Shown here one piece after another: positions 17,739 to 24,886 of a DNA stretch of 64,000 nt; the first letter of the stretch is position 1, and each line of letters starts with the position of its first letter. The stretch is from Streptomyces anulatus (GTDB lineage: Bacteria > Actinomycetota > Actinomycetes > Streptomycetales > Streptomycetaceae), in contig NZ_BMVK01000008.1 in NCBI RefSeq assembly GCF_014650675.1, positions 1 through 64,000 of the forward strand, given 5' to 3'. The notes beneath the pieces are model-generated. The model saw only the letters and a list, made by a program, of their open reading frames with translations, ran no database searches and had not been told where the DNA came from. Made by a program: the position numbers and the translations under genes.

Positions 17739-18194
17739 ATGACACAGACACTGTCCTGGAAGCTCGTGATCGACAGCGCCGACCCGCACGCACAGGCCGG
17801 ATTCTGGGCGGCGGCCCTGGGCTATCTCGTCGAGGACAACAGCCCGCTGGTCGAGCAGCTGCTCGCGGCCGGAGCCGTACCGGAGGCCATCACGACCCAC
17901 GCCCACGGCCGCCGCGCCTGGCTCGACCTCGCGGCGGCCCGGCATCCGGACGACCCGTACGACGAGGTCAGCGGTACGGGGCAGGGGCGGCGGCTGCTGT
18001 TCCAGCGGGTTCCGGAGCCGAAGACGGTGAAGAACCGCCTCCACATCGATGTGCACTCCGCACCGGGGCAGCGCGACGCGCAGCAGGAGCGGCTGGTGGG
18101 GCTGGGTGCGCGGGTGCTGCGCACGTACGACGAGCAGGGCGGGAGCTGGGTCCTCATGGCGGACCCCGAGGACAACGAGTTCTGCCTCAGCTGA
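17739..18194 (+). CDS. VOC/glyoxalase-like domain protein
   Basis: 151-aa protein with a duplicated beta-alpha-beta-beta-beta fold typical of the glyoxalase-like (VOC) superfamily. SWKLVIDSADPHAQAGFWAAALGYLVED begins module 1. KNRLHIDVHSAPGQRDAQQERLVGLGARVL and WVLMADPEDNEFCLS form module 2, with a possible metal His (LHIDV) and Glu (DNEFC). Substrate unknown. It is expressed from a promoter shared with the CGNR regulator, which may control it. Confidence 0.88.
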   Translation: MTQTLSWKLVIDSADPHAQAGFWAAALGYLVEDNSPLVEQLLAAGAVPEAITTHAHGRRAWLDLAAARHPDDPYDEVSGTGQGRRLLFQRVPEPKTVKNRLHIDVHSAPGQRDAQQERLVGLGARVLRTYDEQGGSWVLMADPEDNEFCLS

Positions 18195-18220
18195 CGCTCC
18201 GGGGGTGTACCGAGTGCTCG

Positions 18221-19330
18221 TCAGCCCTGGGCGCACATGCGGCAGACACCCCGGCGGCGCAGGTAGTACAGGTAGGTGGCGGCGCCCAGGGCAACACCCC
18301 AGACCGCCCACAGGATCGCGGGACCGGTCTCCCCCCACGAGGTCAGCTCGAACCCACGCACCGCCATCAGGCCGCCCGGGATGAGCACGACCGCGACGAA
18401 TCCGGCCGGTACGACGGCGGTCGCCGGGTGGATCGTCCGCCCCTTCTTCCACCACACCCAGCGCGGCCACACCTCGCCCCACCTGGCGATCAGCCCGTGC
18501 ATCAGCAGGCTGCCCAGGGTCGACACCACGCCCAGCGCGAGCCCGATCTCCAGCATGTGGGGCGTGTCCTGCATCTCCTTGAGGAACTCGTCGGTGATGC
18601 CGAGCGGCCAGCCGAAGTACCAGGCGATGCGGGTGATGTCGTACGGGAGGGTCGAGAGCACGGCCAGCCAGACCGCCCGCCGCCCCCAGGTGCGCAGCCT
18701 GACGGCGTCGGTCCAGCGGCCGGGCGCGTGCGGGGCCCGGCCGCAGTACACGCACTGCCCGTTGGTGCGCCGCTGGTACGCGAGCGTCGCGGCGACCCAC
18801 AGCAGCCCGCCGATGAAGACGATCATCAGGTTCCCGCGGTGCCAGTACATGATGTCGCCCATGTCCTGCGGCCCCGGCACCCCGGTGAAGACGAACACGA
18901 GCAGCGCCGGCGAGAACGCCAGCAGGCCCAGCAGCGAGTAGTCGGGTATCAGGAGCGTCAGGGCGACGCCGGCCACCCACCCGTAGGCGAGCAGGGCCTT
19001 GCGGACCCGGCCGGTCCCGAGGTTCTTCAGCATCAGGACGCCGGCGACCACCCCGAGGGCGCAGAACAGGGCCAGCACCGGGGCGACGGCCTCGGCCCGG
19101 CTCGGCTCCAGGATCGATCCGGAGGACCGGTCCTCGTGGACCCGCTCGAAGGGGTAACCGTCCCCGCCGAGCGCCCAGTACAGCGACGCCGCCCCGTAGA
19201 GCGCCGACCATACGATCGCCAGGTATACGGACCGGTCCGGCCAGCCGGACCACCAGCGCCGGTGGCGGTCCACGGCGGCCGGCGGCGAGGTCGCCCCACC
19301 GGGCGGCGTTTCGGTGACGGTGTTCGGCAT
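18221..19330 (-). CDS. Multi-pass membrane protein with CxxC pairs
   Basis: 369-aa integral membrane protein with nine or ten predicted helices, starting MPNTVTETPPGGATSPP. Two cysteine pairs, CVYCG in a loop near residue 195 and CRMC at the extreme C terminus, may bind metal or be redox active. No enzymatic motif was recognised, and homologues are widespread as hypothetical actinobacterial membrane proteins. ATG 19330 is preferred over upstream in-frame codons because AGGGGG lies about 5 nt upstream. Two adjacent palindromes lie 60-100 bp upstream in the region shared with a divergent small gene. Confidence 0.75.
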   Translation of the reverse strand: MPNTVTETPPGGATSPPAAVDRHRRWWSGWPDRSVYLAIVWSALYGAASLYWALGGDGYPFERVHEDRSSGSILEPSRAEAVAPVLALFCALGVVAGVLMLKNLGTGRVRKALLAYGWVAGVALTLLIPDYSLLGLLAFSPALLVFVFTGVPGPQDMGDIMYWHRGNLMIVFIGGLLWVAATLAYQRRTNGQCVYCGRAPHAPGRWTDAVRLRTWGRRAVWLAVLSTLPYDITRIAWYFGWPLGITDEFLKEMQDTPHMLEIGLALGVVSTLGSLLMHGLIARWGEVWPRWVWWKKGRTIHPATAVVPAGFVAVVLIPGGLMAVRGFELTSWGETGPAILWAVWGVALGAATYLYYLRRRGVCRMCAQG

Positions 19331-19392
19331 GGTGGCCCCCTGGTCCCCGCTCGCACGCGGAGCGGCGTCTGTTGTCGGAAACCAAGGCTTCC

Positions 19393-19428
19393 GTGCGGGG
19401 CGGCCCCGCACATCTGCCGATCGGCAGA
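19393..19428. promoter_or_regulatory. Two adjacent palindromes, candidate operator
   Basis: GTGCGGGG-CGG-CCCCGCAC (19393-19411) is followed one base later by the perfect 16-bp palindrome TCTGCCGATCGGCAGA (19413-19428), with CAT/ATG-like extensions. It lies between the divergent membrane-protein gene and the small gene at 19521. The 16-mer is a strong candidate for a dimeric repressor site; the repressor is not identifiable. Confidence 0.55.
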
Positions 19429-19520
19429 GATGTCTGCGACGAACCCGGTCGGAGCAACCTCCCCCACGGTAGATGCGTCATACAGGAAGACGACGTACGG
19501 CCGAGGGAGAGAACGACGCG

Positions 19521-19658
19521 ATGGACGAACAGCTGGTCAGAGCGTTCAGGTGGGCTGCTCGCGGTGTGGGCAGCGCCCTGGACTACATCGGCCTGCGCAC
19601 CGGCGTCGGCACGCTGACCGGCGGTCTGCGGAACGCCGTCGGCCGCAAGCGGCGCTAG
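19521..19658 (+). CDS. Possible 45-aa small basic amphipathic protein
   Basis: MDEQLVRAFRWAARGVGSAL is followed by a helical, Gly-containing segment and a basic end GRKRR. ATG 19521 has GGGAGAG about 10 nt upstream. The sequence could form an amphipathic membrane-associated helix. It stands alone between a divergent membrane protein and a transposase remnant. Coding status is uncertain because it is so short; similar small ORFs do occur in Streptomyces genomes. Confidence 0.4.
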   Translation: MDEQLVRAFRWAARGVGSALDYIGLRTGVGTLTGGLRNAVGRKRR

Positions 19659-19696
19659 GCAGCGTCGTTGTGCCCCGGATCGGACCGGGACGGCCC

Positions 19697-19884
19697 CACA
19701 CACGATTCCCGAGCGGGCTGACCAGGTGAGCAACCGGGCCCGGCGGGGCCTCCGCGGCAGCCGACCTCGACCTCGACTGTGAGGGCTACAAGCACCGCAA
19801 CGTCGTGGAACGTGCTTCAACCGCCCAGTCCTACGAAGCGGCCGTCACCCCCGTATCACTCCTGATGTGGGCGTGGAGGCCGAC
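19697..19884 (+). pseudogene. Remnant of an IS5-type transposase C terminus
   Basis: One frame reads HTIPERADQVSNRARRGLRGSRP (from 19699), which matches the IPERADQ...RRGxRGGRPP block of IS5-family transposases. After a +1 frameshift near 19765 the next frame reads EGYKHRNVVER (from 19781). It then jumps to TAQSYEAAVTPVSLLMWA, losing the CFNRLKQWRGIATRYDK-like segment expected between. So only the 3' end of a transposase survives, with a frameshift and an internal deletion of about 45-55 bp. It marks an old insertion site; the rest of the element and its termini were not found. Confidence 0.75.
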
Positions 19885-19892
19885 GAACCAAC

Positions 19893-20519
19893 TCAGCCCT
19901 CGTCCTCCTCCATACTCTCGTACCCGGAGCGGATCAACGCGGAGAAGCTGGAGTACTTCGTCGGGTTGCCGTACTTCGGTGCGAACTCGTAGGCGGCCCA
20001 CTCACCGTCCGGCCCGACGTCGGTCGGATCGAGCAGCCAGAAGTCCTCTCCCCGGGCGATCTCGATGGACCGGCGAAACAACTGAACATCGTCCTCGTTG
20101 CCGGGTATCGAGTCGTAGGTGTCGGTCACGCGTCCGCCGGCCTCGCTGTCCCGCATCCACACGACGGAACCACAGGAATGGACACCGTCCACCCAGGCAT
20201 CCAGGTGCGTCCATCCGTCGCTAGCCAGGAAGAATCCCCGCAGGCTCGGTGGGAACCGCACTCCGAGCCGCTCCTCGGATGCCACCAGAGCTTCCTCCCG
20301 AGCAGGGGCTTCACCCAACCACAGCTCGACCCGCTCCCCTTGATCCAGAGCCTCCAGCTGGTCGTCGTCCAGCAGATCGACCAACTCGTCATCGTCGGCA
20401 CGGACCTTCACGTACAGCTCGCCGTATCGCTTTAGAAAGACACGCCACTCCTCCGGCGTGGCCAGAACACCGGCAACTTCATTCTCTTCAGGCGCAGTTG
20501 TCTCACTCATGCCGCTCAT
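19893..20519 (-). CDS. SMI1/KNR4 family protein
   Basis: 208-aa SUKH-superfamily protein. The core EERLGVRFPPSLRGFFLASDGWTHLDAWVDGVHSCGSVVWMRDSE is typical of SMI1_KNR4 domains: P-x-x-L-R-x-F-L-x-x-S-[D/N]-G. SUKH proteins often serve as immunity proteins of polymorphic toxins, but no toxin gene adjoins it. The start could be ATG 20519 or ATG 20510; neither has a clear ribosome binding site. The acidic C terminus ends just after the IS remnant. Confidence 0.82.
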   Translation of the reverse strand: MSGMSETTAPEENEVAGVLATPEEWRVFLKRYGELYVKVRADDDELVDLLDDDQLEALDQGERVELWLGEAPAREEALVASEERLGVRFPPSLRGFFLASDGWTHLDAWVDGVHSCGSVVWMRDSEAGGRVTDTYDSIPGNEDDVQLFRRSIEIARGEDFWLLDPTDVGPDGEWAAYEFAPKYGNPTKYSSFSALIRSGYESMEEDEG

Positions 20520-20623
20520 GGTGACAGGCGGCTATGACAATGCCGACGGCTGCCGAACGTACCGCGTGCGAGGGCAGCTCGTAGTTGCCGCCTCCGATGC
20601 GGACGTGGCATGTGCCGACACTG

Positions 20624-20644
20624 CCCAGGCCTCCTAGGCCTGGG
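20624..20644 (-). terminator. Perfect 9-bp palindrome spanning a stop codon
   Basis: CCCAGGCCT-CCT-AGGCCTGGG. The TAG stop of the gene ending at 20634 lies in the loop and first stem base, so the hairpin terminates that operon directly at the end of translation. Confidence 0.65.
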
Positions 20645-21086
20645 CTCCCAGCTCGCCGCCCCCGTCGCGGTCGCGCCGCACCTCTTCCCGGATCCGCTCC
20701 GCCATCAGATCGGCGAGCGGATCCGTCACGTCCCAGGAGTGCGCGGCCGGGTGCCGGTCGTACAGCACGCAGGCGTCGCCGTCCTCGACGGACAGCCGGT
20801 GGATGACGGCCGGGCACGGCAGCAGTTCCTTGAAGCGGAACTTCCGGCGTCCGTCGGCCTCGCTCCAGAACATCCACAGGTCCCGCCCGGCCCGGGCCGA
20901 GGCCGACCAGAGCTGGGCCGCGTGCTCGGTCCCGTCGTCGTGCTCGCCGAGTTCGCAGAGCAGGAACTCGTCCAGGTCCGGCGCTTCCGACGCCTGGCCG
21001 GGCCCGTCCGCCAGACCCATGAGCGCGACCCGCGCGCCCATCTCGGGGAGTTCGCTGAAGGCGGTGCACTGCAGCATGACGCTCAT
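20634..21086 (-). CDS. Hypothetical protein, third gene of a coupled operon
   Basis: 150-aa soluble protein MSVMLQCTAFSELPEMGARV and so on. It contains FLLCELGEHDDGTEHAAQLW and LWMFWSEADGRRKFRFKELLPCPAVIHRL, an alternating strand/helix pattern. I do not recognise the family. The start ATG overlaps the previous stop by 4 nt. It is the last of three genes transcribed away from a divergent XRE/DUF397 pair, an association that recurs in Streptomyces. Confidence 0.7.
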   Translation of the reverse strand: MSVMLQCTAFSELPEMGARVALMGLADGPGQASEAPDLDEFLLCELGEHDDGTEHAAQLWSASARAGRDLWMFWSEADGRRKFRFKELLPCPAVIHRLSVEDGDACVLYDRHPAAHSWDVTDPLADLMAERIREEVRRDRDGGGELGAQA

Positions 21087-21493
21087 CCTTGCCGGTGAGA
21101 AGGGGGAGAAGTACGGTCGGCGGCGGCCAGGGGGCGCATGACGAGCCCGTACCAGGACGCGGCGTCCCGGGCGACGAACTCGTACGGCAGCCCCGCCGCG
21201 AGCCGCGTCAGCGCGTAGTCGTGCTCGCGGAAACTGCTGGCCCAGGACCGGAGTTCGGCCGGTGCGTCGCGCCGGCCCCCCACGGGGACCGGGTACAGCG
21301 CACGGGCCGGAACCCAGGGGTCGTACGGGTCCGGGTCGAGCGCGTCCGCGAAGCGCTGGGCCTGCCGGCGCAGCCAGCGGAGGGCCAGCCGTCGGGTCGG
21401 CGCGAGGATCCCGCCGAGCCGGACGGACCGCGCCGCGTCGCCGCCGTGGCTCTCGGCGACGTACCAACGCACATGCGCCGGGGCCGCGTTCAC
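21083..21493 (-). CDS. Hypothetical protein, second gene of a coupled operon
   Basis: 136-aa protein beginning MNAAPAHVRWYVAESHGGDA, with an Arg-rich central helix (RRLALRWLRRQAQRFADAL) and FREHDYALTRLAAGLPYEFVARDAASWYGLVMRPL. It has GTG start 21493 and overlaps both neighbours by 4 nt (GTGA and ATGA), so the three proteins are probably made in fixed ratio. No known family recognised; a role beside the XRE/DUF397 pair is only contextual. Confidence 0.68.
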   Translation of the reverse strand: MNAAPAHVRWYVAESHGGDAARSVRLGGILAPTRRLALRWLRRQAQRFADALDPDPYDPWVPARALYPVPVGGRRDAPAELRSWASSFREHDYALTRLAAGLPYEFVARDAASWYGLVMRPLAAADRTSPPSHRQG

Positions 21494-21750
21494 AGCACCT
21501 CACCCCGGCTGCGGGCGTTGAGCCGTGCGGTCCTGGCCCGGAGCTGCTCCATGAGGAGCGCGGGCCGCACCCGGTGCGGATCGGCCTCCCACTCGGCCCC
21601 GCCGCCCACGGGCCGCAGCGACCAGTAGGGACCGGCGACCCCACGGAACTCGCCCACACGGTCACCGCGACCGGTGTCCACCATGAGCGTGCCGGGGGCC
21701 GGGAGGCCGGGAGGCTGCTGCGCGTTCGGGCAAACGTTCTCGCCGTACAC
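21490..21750 (-). CDS. Hypothetical 86-aa protein, first gene of a coupled operon
   Basis: Contains GTLMVDTGRGDRVGEFRGVAG and WSLRPVGGGAEWEADPHRVRPAL, an SH3-like beta-barrel pattern that I associate with small Streptomyces proteins encoded beside DUF397/XRE genes. The C-terminal helix is RARTARLNARSRGEV. GTG 21750 has GGAG about 7 nt upstream. First gene of the leftward trio. Confidence 0.7.
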   Translation of the reverse strand: MYGENVCPNAQQPPGLPAPGTLMVDTGRGDRVGEFRGVAGPYWSLRPVGGGAEWEADPHRVRPALLMEQLRARTARLNARSRGEVL

Positions 21751-21765
21751 CTGTCGCTCCTCTCT

Positions 21766-21781
21766 GTAGTCGTTTGACTAC
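21766..21781. promoter_or_regulatory. Inverted repeat in the XRE/operon divergent promoter
   Basis: GTAGTC-GTTT-GACTAC, a perfect 6-bp inverted repeat in the 104-bp region between the leftward three-gene operon and the XRE gene. A second, looser symmetry (AACTT ... AAGTT, about 21819-21844) lies nearer the XRE start. Both are candidate sites for the XRE protein. Confidence 0.5.
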
Positions 21782-21854
21782 CGGGGCGATTCAGCGTGGC
21801 CTACGGTCGTGATGTCTTCAACTTACGCAAATTGGCAGGCAAGTTAGGTGTCGC

Positions 21855-22685
21855 ATGGTGAACCGCAAGGAACTGGATCCCGAGCGGTCGGCGAGTGCCG
21901 CGTTCGGAGCGCTCCTCCGCAGCTTGCGGGACGAGCGCGGCTGGACGCAGGACGAACTGGCCGCACGCATGGGGTGCTCCGGGGCGCATATCTCGGCCGT
22001 GGAAACTGGACGACGATCTCCAACTGGCCCCTTCGCGGCAAGAGCTGACAGGGCACTGAGCACGGGTGACCGGCTGCAGCGCCAGAGCCGGGCCGTGCGG
22101 CACACGGCACTGCTGGAGGGGTTTCCGGAGTACGTCACGCACGAGGAGCGCGCGGCGGAGATCCGGCTGTACGAAGTCGGAGTCATCCCGGGACTGCTTC
22201 AGACACCGGAGTACGCGGCCACACTGGAAGCCGATGCCGTACGCAGGGAAGCGATCACTCAGGAACAGGCGGACGAGCGGGTGGCGTTGGTGGCGCAGCG
22301 GCAGGCCGCACTCGTGCGCTCCCCGACCCCCTTGTTGTTCGCGGTCCTGGACGAGGGATGCCTTCTCCGGCCGATGGGCGGTCCGGCGGTCATGGCAGCT
22401 CAATTCGACCGGCTGCTGGCCTTCGCCGAGCAGCCGAACACCGTATTCCAGGTCGCCCCCTTCCAGATGGGGGAGCGCCGACCGTTCAGCCTGCCGCTCT
22501 ACATCCTGACCATGCCCGACCGCTCACTGATGTCGTGCGCCGAGTCCGCCCAGCACGTGTACCTGGAGCGCAACAACACACTCGTCCTCCCCTTGTTGAC
22601 GGCCTACCATCAACTACAGGCAGAGGCGCTGTCGCAAGCAGCTTCAGTAGCCATGATCAGAAGGTTGCGAAAGGGCATCCAGTGA
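21855..22685 (+). CDS. XRE-family regulator with DUF5753 (Scr1-type)
   Basis: 276-aa regulator. The HTH at about 17-60 reads FGALLRSLRDERGWTQDELAARMGCSGAHISAVETGRRSP. The C-terminal DUF5753 domain has EIRLYEVGVIPGLLQTPEYAATL and later TVFQVAPFQMGERRPFSLPLYIL. Such Scr1/WhiJ-like proteins act with a DUF397 partner, encoded here with a 4-bp overlap, in developmental or toxin-antitoxin-like control. It is divergent from a conserved three-gene operon that it may regulate. Confidence 0.93.
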   Translation: MVNRKELDPERSASAAFGALLRSLRDERGWTQDELAARMGCSGAHISAVETGRRSPTGPFAARADRALSTGDRLQRQSRAVRHTALLEGFPEYVTHEERAAEIRLYEVGVIPGLLQTPEYAATLEADAVRREAITQEQADERVALVAQRQAALVRSPTPLLFAVLDEGCLLRPMGGPAVMAAQFDRLLAFAEQPNTVFQVAPFQMGERRPFSLPLYILTMPDRSLMSCAESAQHVYLERNNTLVLPLLTAYHQLQAEALSQAASVAMIRRLRKGIQ

Positions 22686-22891
22686 CGACCGAAACCCCCC
22701 GTTGGTTCACGTCCTCGTACAGCGGCAACGGCGGCGCGTGCGTCGAGGTCGCCACCAACCTCGCCGCCCCGCACGGCATCGTCCCCGTCCGCGACTCCAA
22801 GAACGTCAGCGGCCCCGCCCTGGCCGTCCCCGCCGCCGCGTTCACCGCCTTCGTGGCCGGTGTCCGGGCCGGGGACTTCGGCACCGCCTGA
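22682..22891 (+). CDS. DUF397 domain protein
   Basis: 69-aa protein with the DUF397 signature: WFTSSYSGNGGACVEVA, then GIVPVRDSKNVSGPALAVPAAAFTAFVAGVRAG. GTG 22682 overlaps the XRE stop. DUF397 proteins (BldB/WhiJ-associated) interact functionally with the adjacent XRE protein; biochemical activity is unknown. A very strong terminator follows. Confidence 0.93.
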   Translation: MTTETPRWFTSSYSGNGGACVEVATNLAAPHGIVPVRDSKNVSGPALAVPAAAFTAFVAGVRAGDFGTA

Positions 22892-22907
22892 GCACTCGGA
22901 GCCGTAC

Positions 22908-22945
22908 CGCGAGGCCCCACCGCACACACGCGGTGGGGCCTCGCG
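22908..22945 (+). terminator. Strong terminator after DUF397
   Basis: Perfect 16-bp stem (22908-22923 with 22930-22945) and a 6-nt ACACAC loop, 16 nt after the stop. No T-run follows. Confidence 0.85.
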
Positions 22946-23014
22946 TCGTTCAGTCCGACGTCGGCGGGCCAACCGGTGCTGTCCACCTCGCCCTTGACAG
23001 CCCCACCCCTCGCA

Positions 23015-23034
23015 GCATGCAATATATTGCATGC
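23015..23034. promoter_or_regulatory. Perfect 20-bp palindrome over the gntR start codon
   Basis: GCATGCAATATATTGCATGC, perfect dyad, with TTGACA at 22994-22999 upstream. The ATG of the regulator at 23031 lies inside the right arm. The A/T-rich centre is typical of FadR-type GntR operators. Autorepression by blocking both promoter and start is likely. Confidence 0.8.
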
Positions 23035-23690
23035 CAGTTCCGCAGAACCGAGGTCTCGTCTCCCGGTCGCTCCTGCGCGAGAGCGCCTACCGGGCCATCC
23101 GTGACGCCATCGTCGACGGCACGCTCGCGCCCGGTGAACGCCTCAACGACGTCGACCTGGTCGCCTGGCTCGGGGTCAGCCGTACGCCGGTGCGCGAGGC
23201 GCTGGCGCGGCTGGAGCAGGCGGGGCTGGTGCAGACGAAGCCGGGCCGGTACACCATCGTGAGCCCGCTCGACGTCCGTGCCGTGCGGGCCGCGCAGTCG
23301 GTCACCTCCGCCATGCACGAACTCGCCGTACGGGAAGCGGTTCCGCAGCTGGGCGCGGTCGAGCTCGATGCCATGCGCGAGGCGAACGCCCGTTTCGCCG
23401 AGGCCTTGCGGCGCAACGACGCCGAGGCGGCGCTGGAGGCGGACGACGCCTTCCACCGTGTCGCCGTGACCGCCTGCGCCAACGCGGCCGTCGCCACCGT
23501 CCTCGACCAGTTCACGCCCGTGCTGCGACGCCTGGAGCGGCTGCGCTTCTCCTCGCTGAGCGGGCGCGGGTCGGTCGCGCAGCACGACCGGATCATCGCG
23601 CTGTGCGCGGCCGGGGACGTCGAGGGAGCGGTGGCCGCCACCCGGGCGAACTGGCAGACGCTGCTGCCGTTGCTCGACGCCTCCCCCTGA
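23031..23690 (+). CDS. GntR-family regulator, FadR/FCD type
   Basis: 219-aa regulator. The wHTH at about 15-75 reads SAYRAIRDAIVDGTLAPGERLNDVDLVAWLGVSRTPVREALARLEQAGLV. The FCD effector domain (about 85-210) contains EADDAFHRVAVTACANAAVATVLDQF and SVAQHDRIIALCAAGDVEGAV, with the D/H metal-ligand pattern of FCD proteins. No Shine-Dalgarno precedes ATG 23031, which lies within its own putative operator. It is immediately upstream of the ACC deaminase gene, which it probably controls. Confidence 0.92.
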   Translation: MPVPQNRGLVSRSLLRESAYRAIRDAIVDGTLAPGERLNDVDLVAWLGVSRTPVREALARLEQAGLVQTKPGRYTIVSPLDVRAVRAAQSVTSAMHELAVREAVPQLGAVELDAMREANARFAEALRRNDAEAALEADDAFHRVAVTACANAAVATVLDQFTPVLRRLERLRFSSLSGRGSVAQHDRIIALCAAGDVEGAVAATRANWQTLLPLLDASP

Positions 23691-23766
23691 CCGCCCTCCG
23701 CCGCGCGACCCGCCGCAGGGCCGCCACGCCGGACCCATCCACACCCACGCCCACGAGGAGCCCGCG

Positions 23767-24774
23767 ATGTCCCTGGACGACTTCGAGCGTTATCCCCTGC
23801 TGTTCGGCCCCAGCCCGGTGCACCCGCTGGACCGGCTCAGCGACCACCTCGGCGGTGCGCGCATCTGGGCCAAGCGCGAGGACTGCAACGCCGGTCTCGC
23901 CTACGGCGGCAACAAGACCCGCAAGCTGGAGTACCTGCTCCCCGACGCCCTCCGGCAGGGCGCGGACACCCTCGTCAGCATCGGCGGCGTGCAGTCCAAC
24001 CACACGCGGCAGGTGGCGGCCGTCGCCGCCCGCGCCGGTCTGAAGGCGGTCCTGATCCAGGAGAGCTGGGTGGACTGGCCCGACGCGGTCAACGACAAGG
24101 TCGGCAACATCCTGCTGTCCCGCATCATGGGCGCCGACGTGCGGCTGGTGCAGGCGGGGTTCGGCATCGGCGTCAAGGACAGCTGGCGCCAGGCGCTGGA
24201 CGACGTACGGGCTGCGGGCGGCACCCCGTACGCGATTCCGGCGGGCGGCTCGGACCATCCGCTCGGCGGCCTCGGCTTCGCGAACTGGGCGCGCGAAGTG
24301 CAGCGGCAGGAAAAGGAGTTGGGGGTCTTCTTCGACACCGTCGTGGTGTGCAGCGTCACCGGCAGCACCCAGGCCGGCATGATCGCCGGGTTCGCGGGCC
24401 AGGACCGGCCGCGGCGGATCCTGGGCATCGACGCGTCGGCGAAGCTCACCGAGACCCGCGCCCAGGTGGCGAGGATCGCCCGTAACACCGCCGAACTCAT
24501 CGGGCTCGGCCGAGAGTTGAAGGACGACGAGATCACCGTCCTGGAAGGCTGGGCCGGAGACCTCTACGGCGTACCCGTGGCGTCCACGGTGGACGCCATC
24601 AAGCTCACCGGCCGGCTCGAAGGCATGATCATCGACCCGGTCTACGAGGGCAAGTCCATGGCCGGGCTGATCGATCTGGTGCGCGGCGGCGAGATCCCCG
24701 AGGGGTCCAACGTCCTGTACGCGCACCTCGGCGGCCAGCCCGCGCTCAACGCCTACAGCGGCATCTTCCACTGA
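23767..24774 (+). CDS. acdS: 1-aminocyclopropane-1-carboxylate deaminase
   Basis: 335-aa PLP enzyme that splits ACC, the plant ethylene precursor, to 2-oxobutyrate and ammonia. The closely matching N terminus is FERYPLLFGPSPVHPLDRL. PLP Lys50 lies in KREDCNAGLAYGGNKTRKL. Tyr293 and Glu294 (DPVYEGKSM) and Leu321 (AHLGG) correspond to Pseudomonas Tyr294, Glu295 and Leu322, the positions that separate true ACC deaminase from D-cysteine desulfhydrase. Full length. ATG with GAGGAG 7 nt upstream. It is the second gene after the GntR regulator. It suggests a plant- or rhizosphere-associated habit. Confidence 0.95.
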   Translation: MSLDDFERYPLLFGPSPVHPLDRLSDHLGGARIWAKREDCNAGLAYGGNKTRKLEYLLPDALRQGADTLVSIGGVQSNHTRQVAAVAARAGLKAVLIQESWVDWPDAVNDKVGNILLSRIMGADVRLVQAGFGIGVKDSWRQALDDVRAAGGTPYAIPAGGSDHPLGGLGFANWAREVQRQEKELGVFFDTVVVCSVTGSTQAGMIAGFAGQDRPRRILGIDASAKLTETRAQVARIARNTAELIGLGRELKDDEITVLEGWAGDLYGVPVASTVDAIKLTGRLEGMIIDPVYEGKSMAGLIDLVRGGEIPEGSNVLYAHLGGQPALNAYSGIFH

Positions 24775-24787
24775 CGCCCCCGCGGCT

Positions 24788-24813
24788 CCCCGCCGGCCCG
24801 GGACCCGGCGGGG
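24788..24813 (+). terminator. Hairpin after acdS
   Basis: CCCCGCCGG (24788-24796) pairs with CCGGCGGGG (24805-24813) around an 8-nt loop, 13 nt after the stop. Confidence 0.65.
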
Positions 24814-24886
24814 CTCCGGCCCGGGGCGCTTAGCCGATCCGCCCCTGGCGCGCAAGCGGCCGTTCGGGCCCTTCTAGGCTGGGGCC

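Noticed and set aside
19893..20519. Immunity gene of a polymorphic toxin system
   Set aside because: SUKH proteins often have that role, but no toxin, secretion or repeat-rich toxin-tip gene lies next to it; the downstream neighbour is a transposase remnant.
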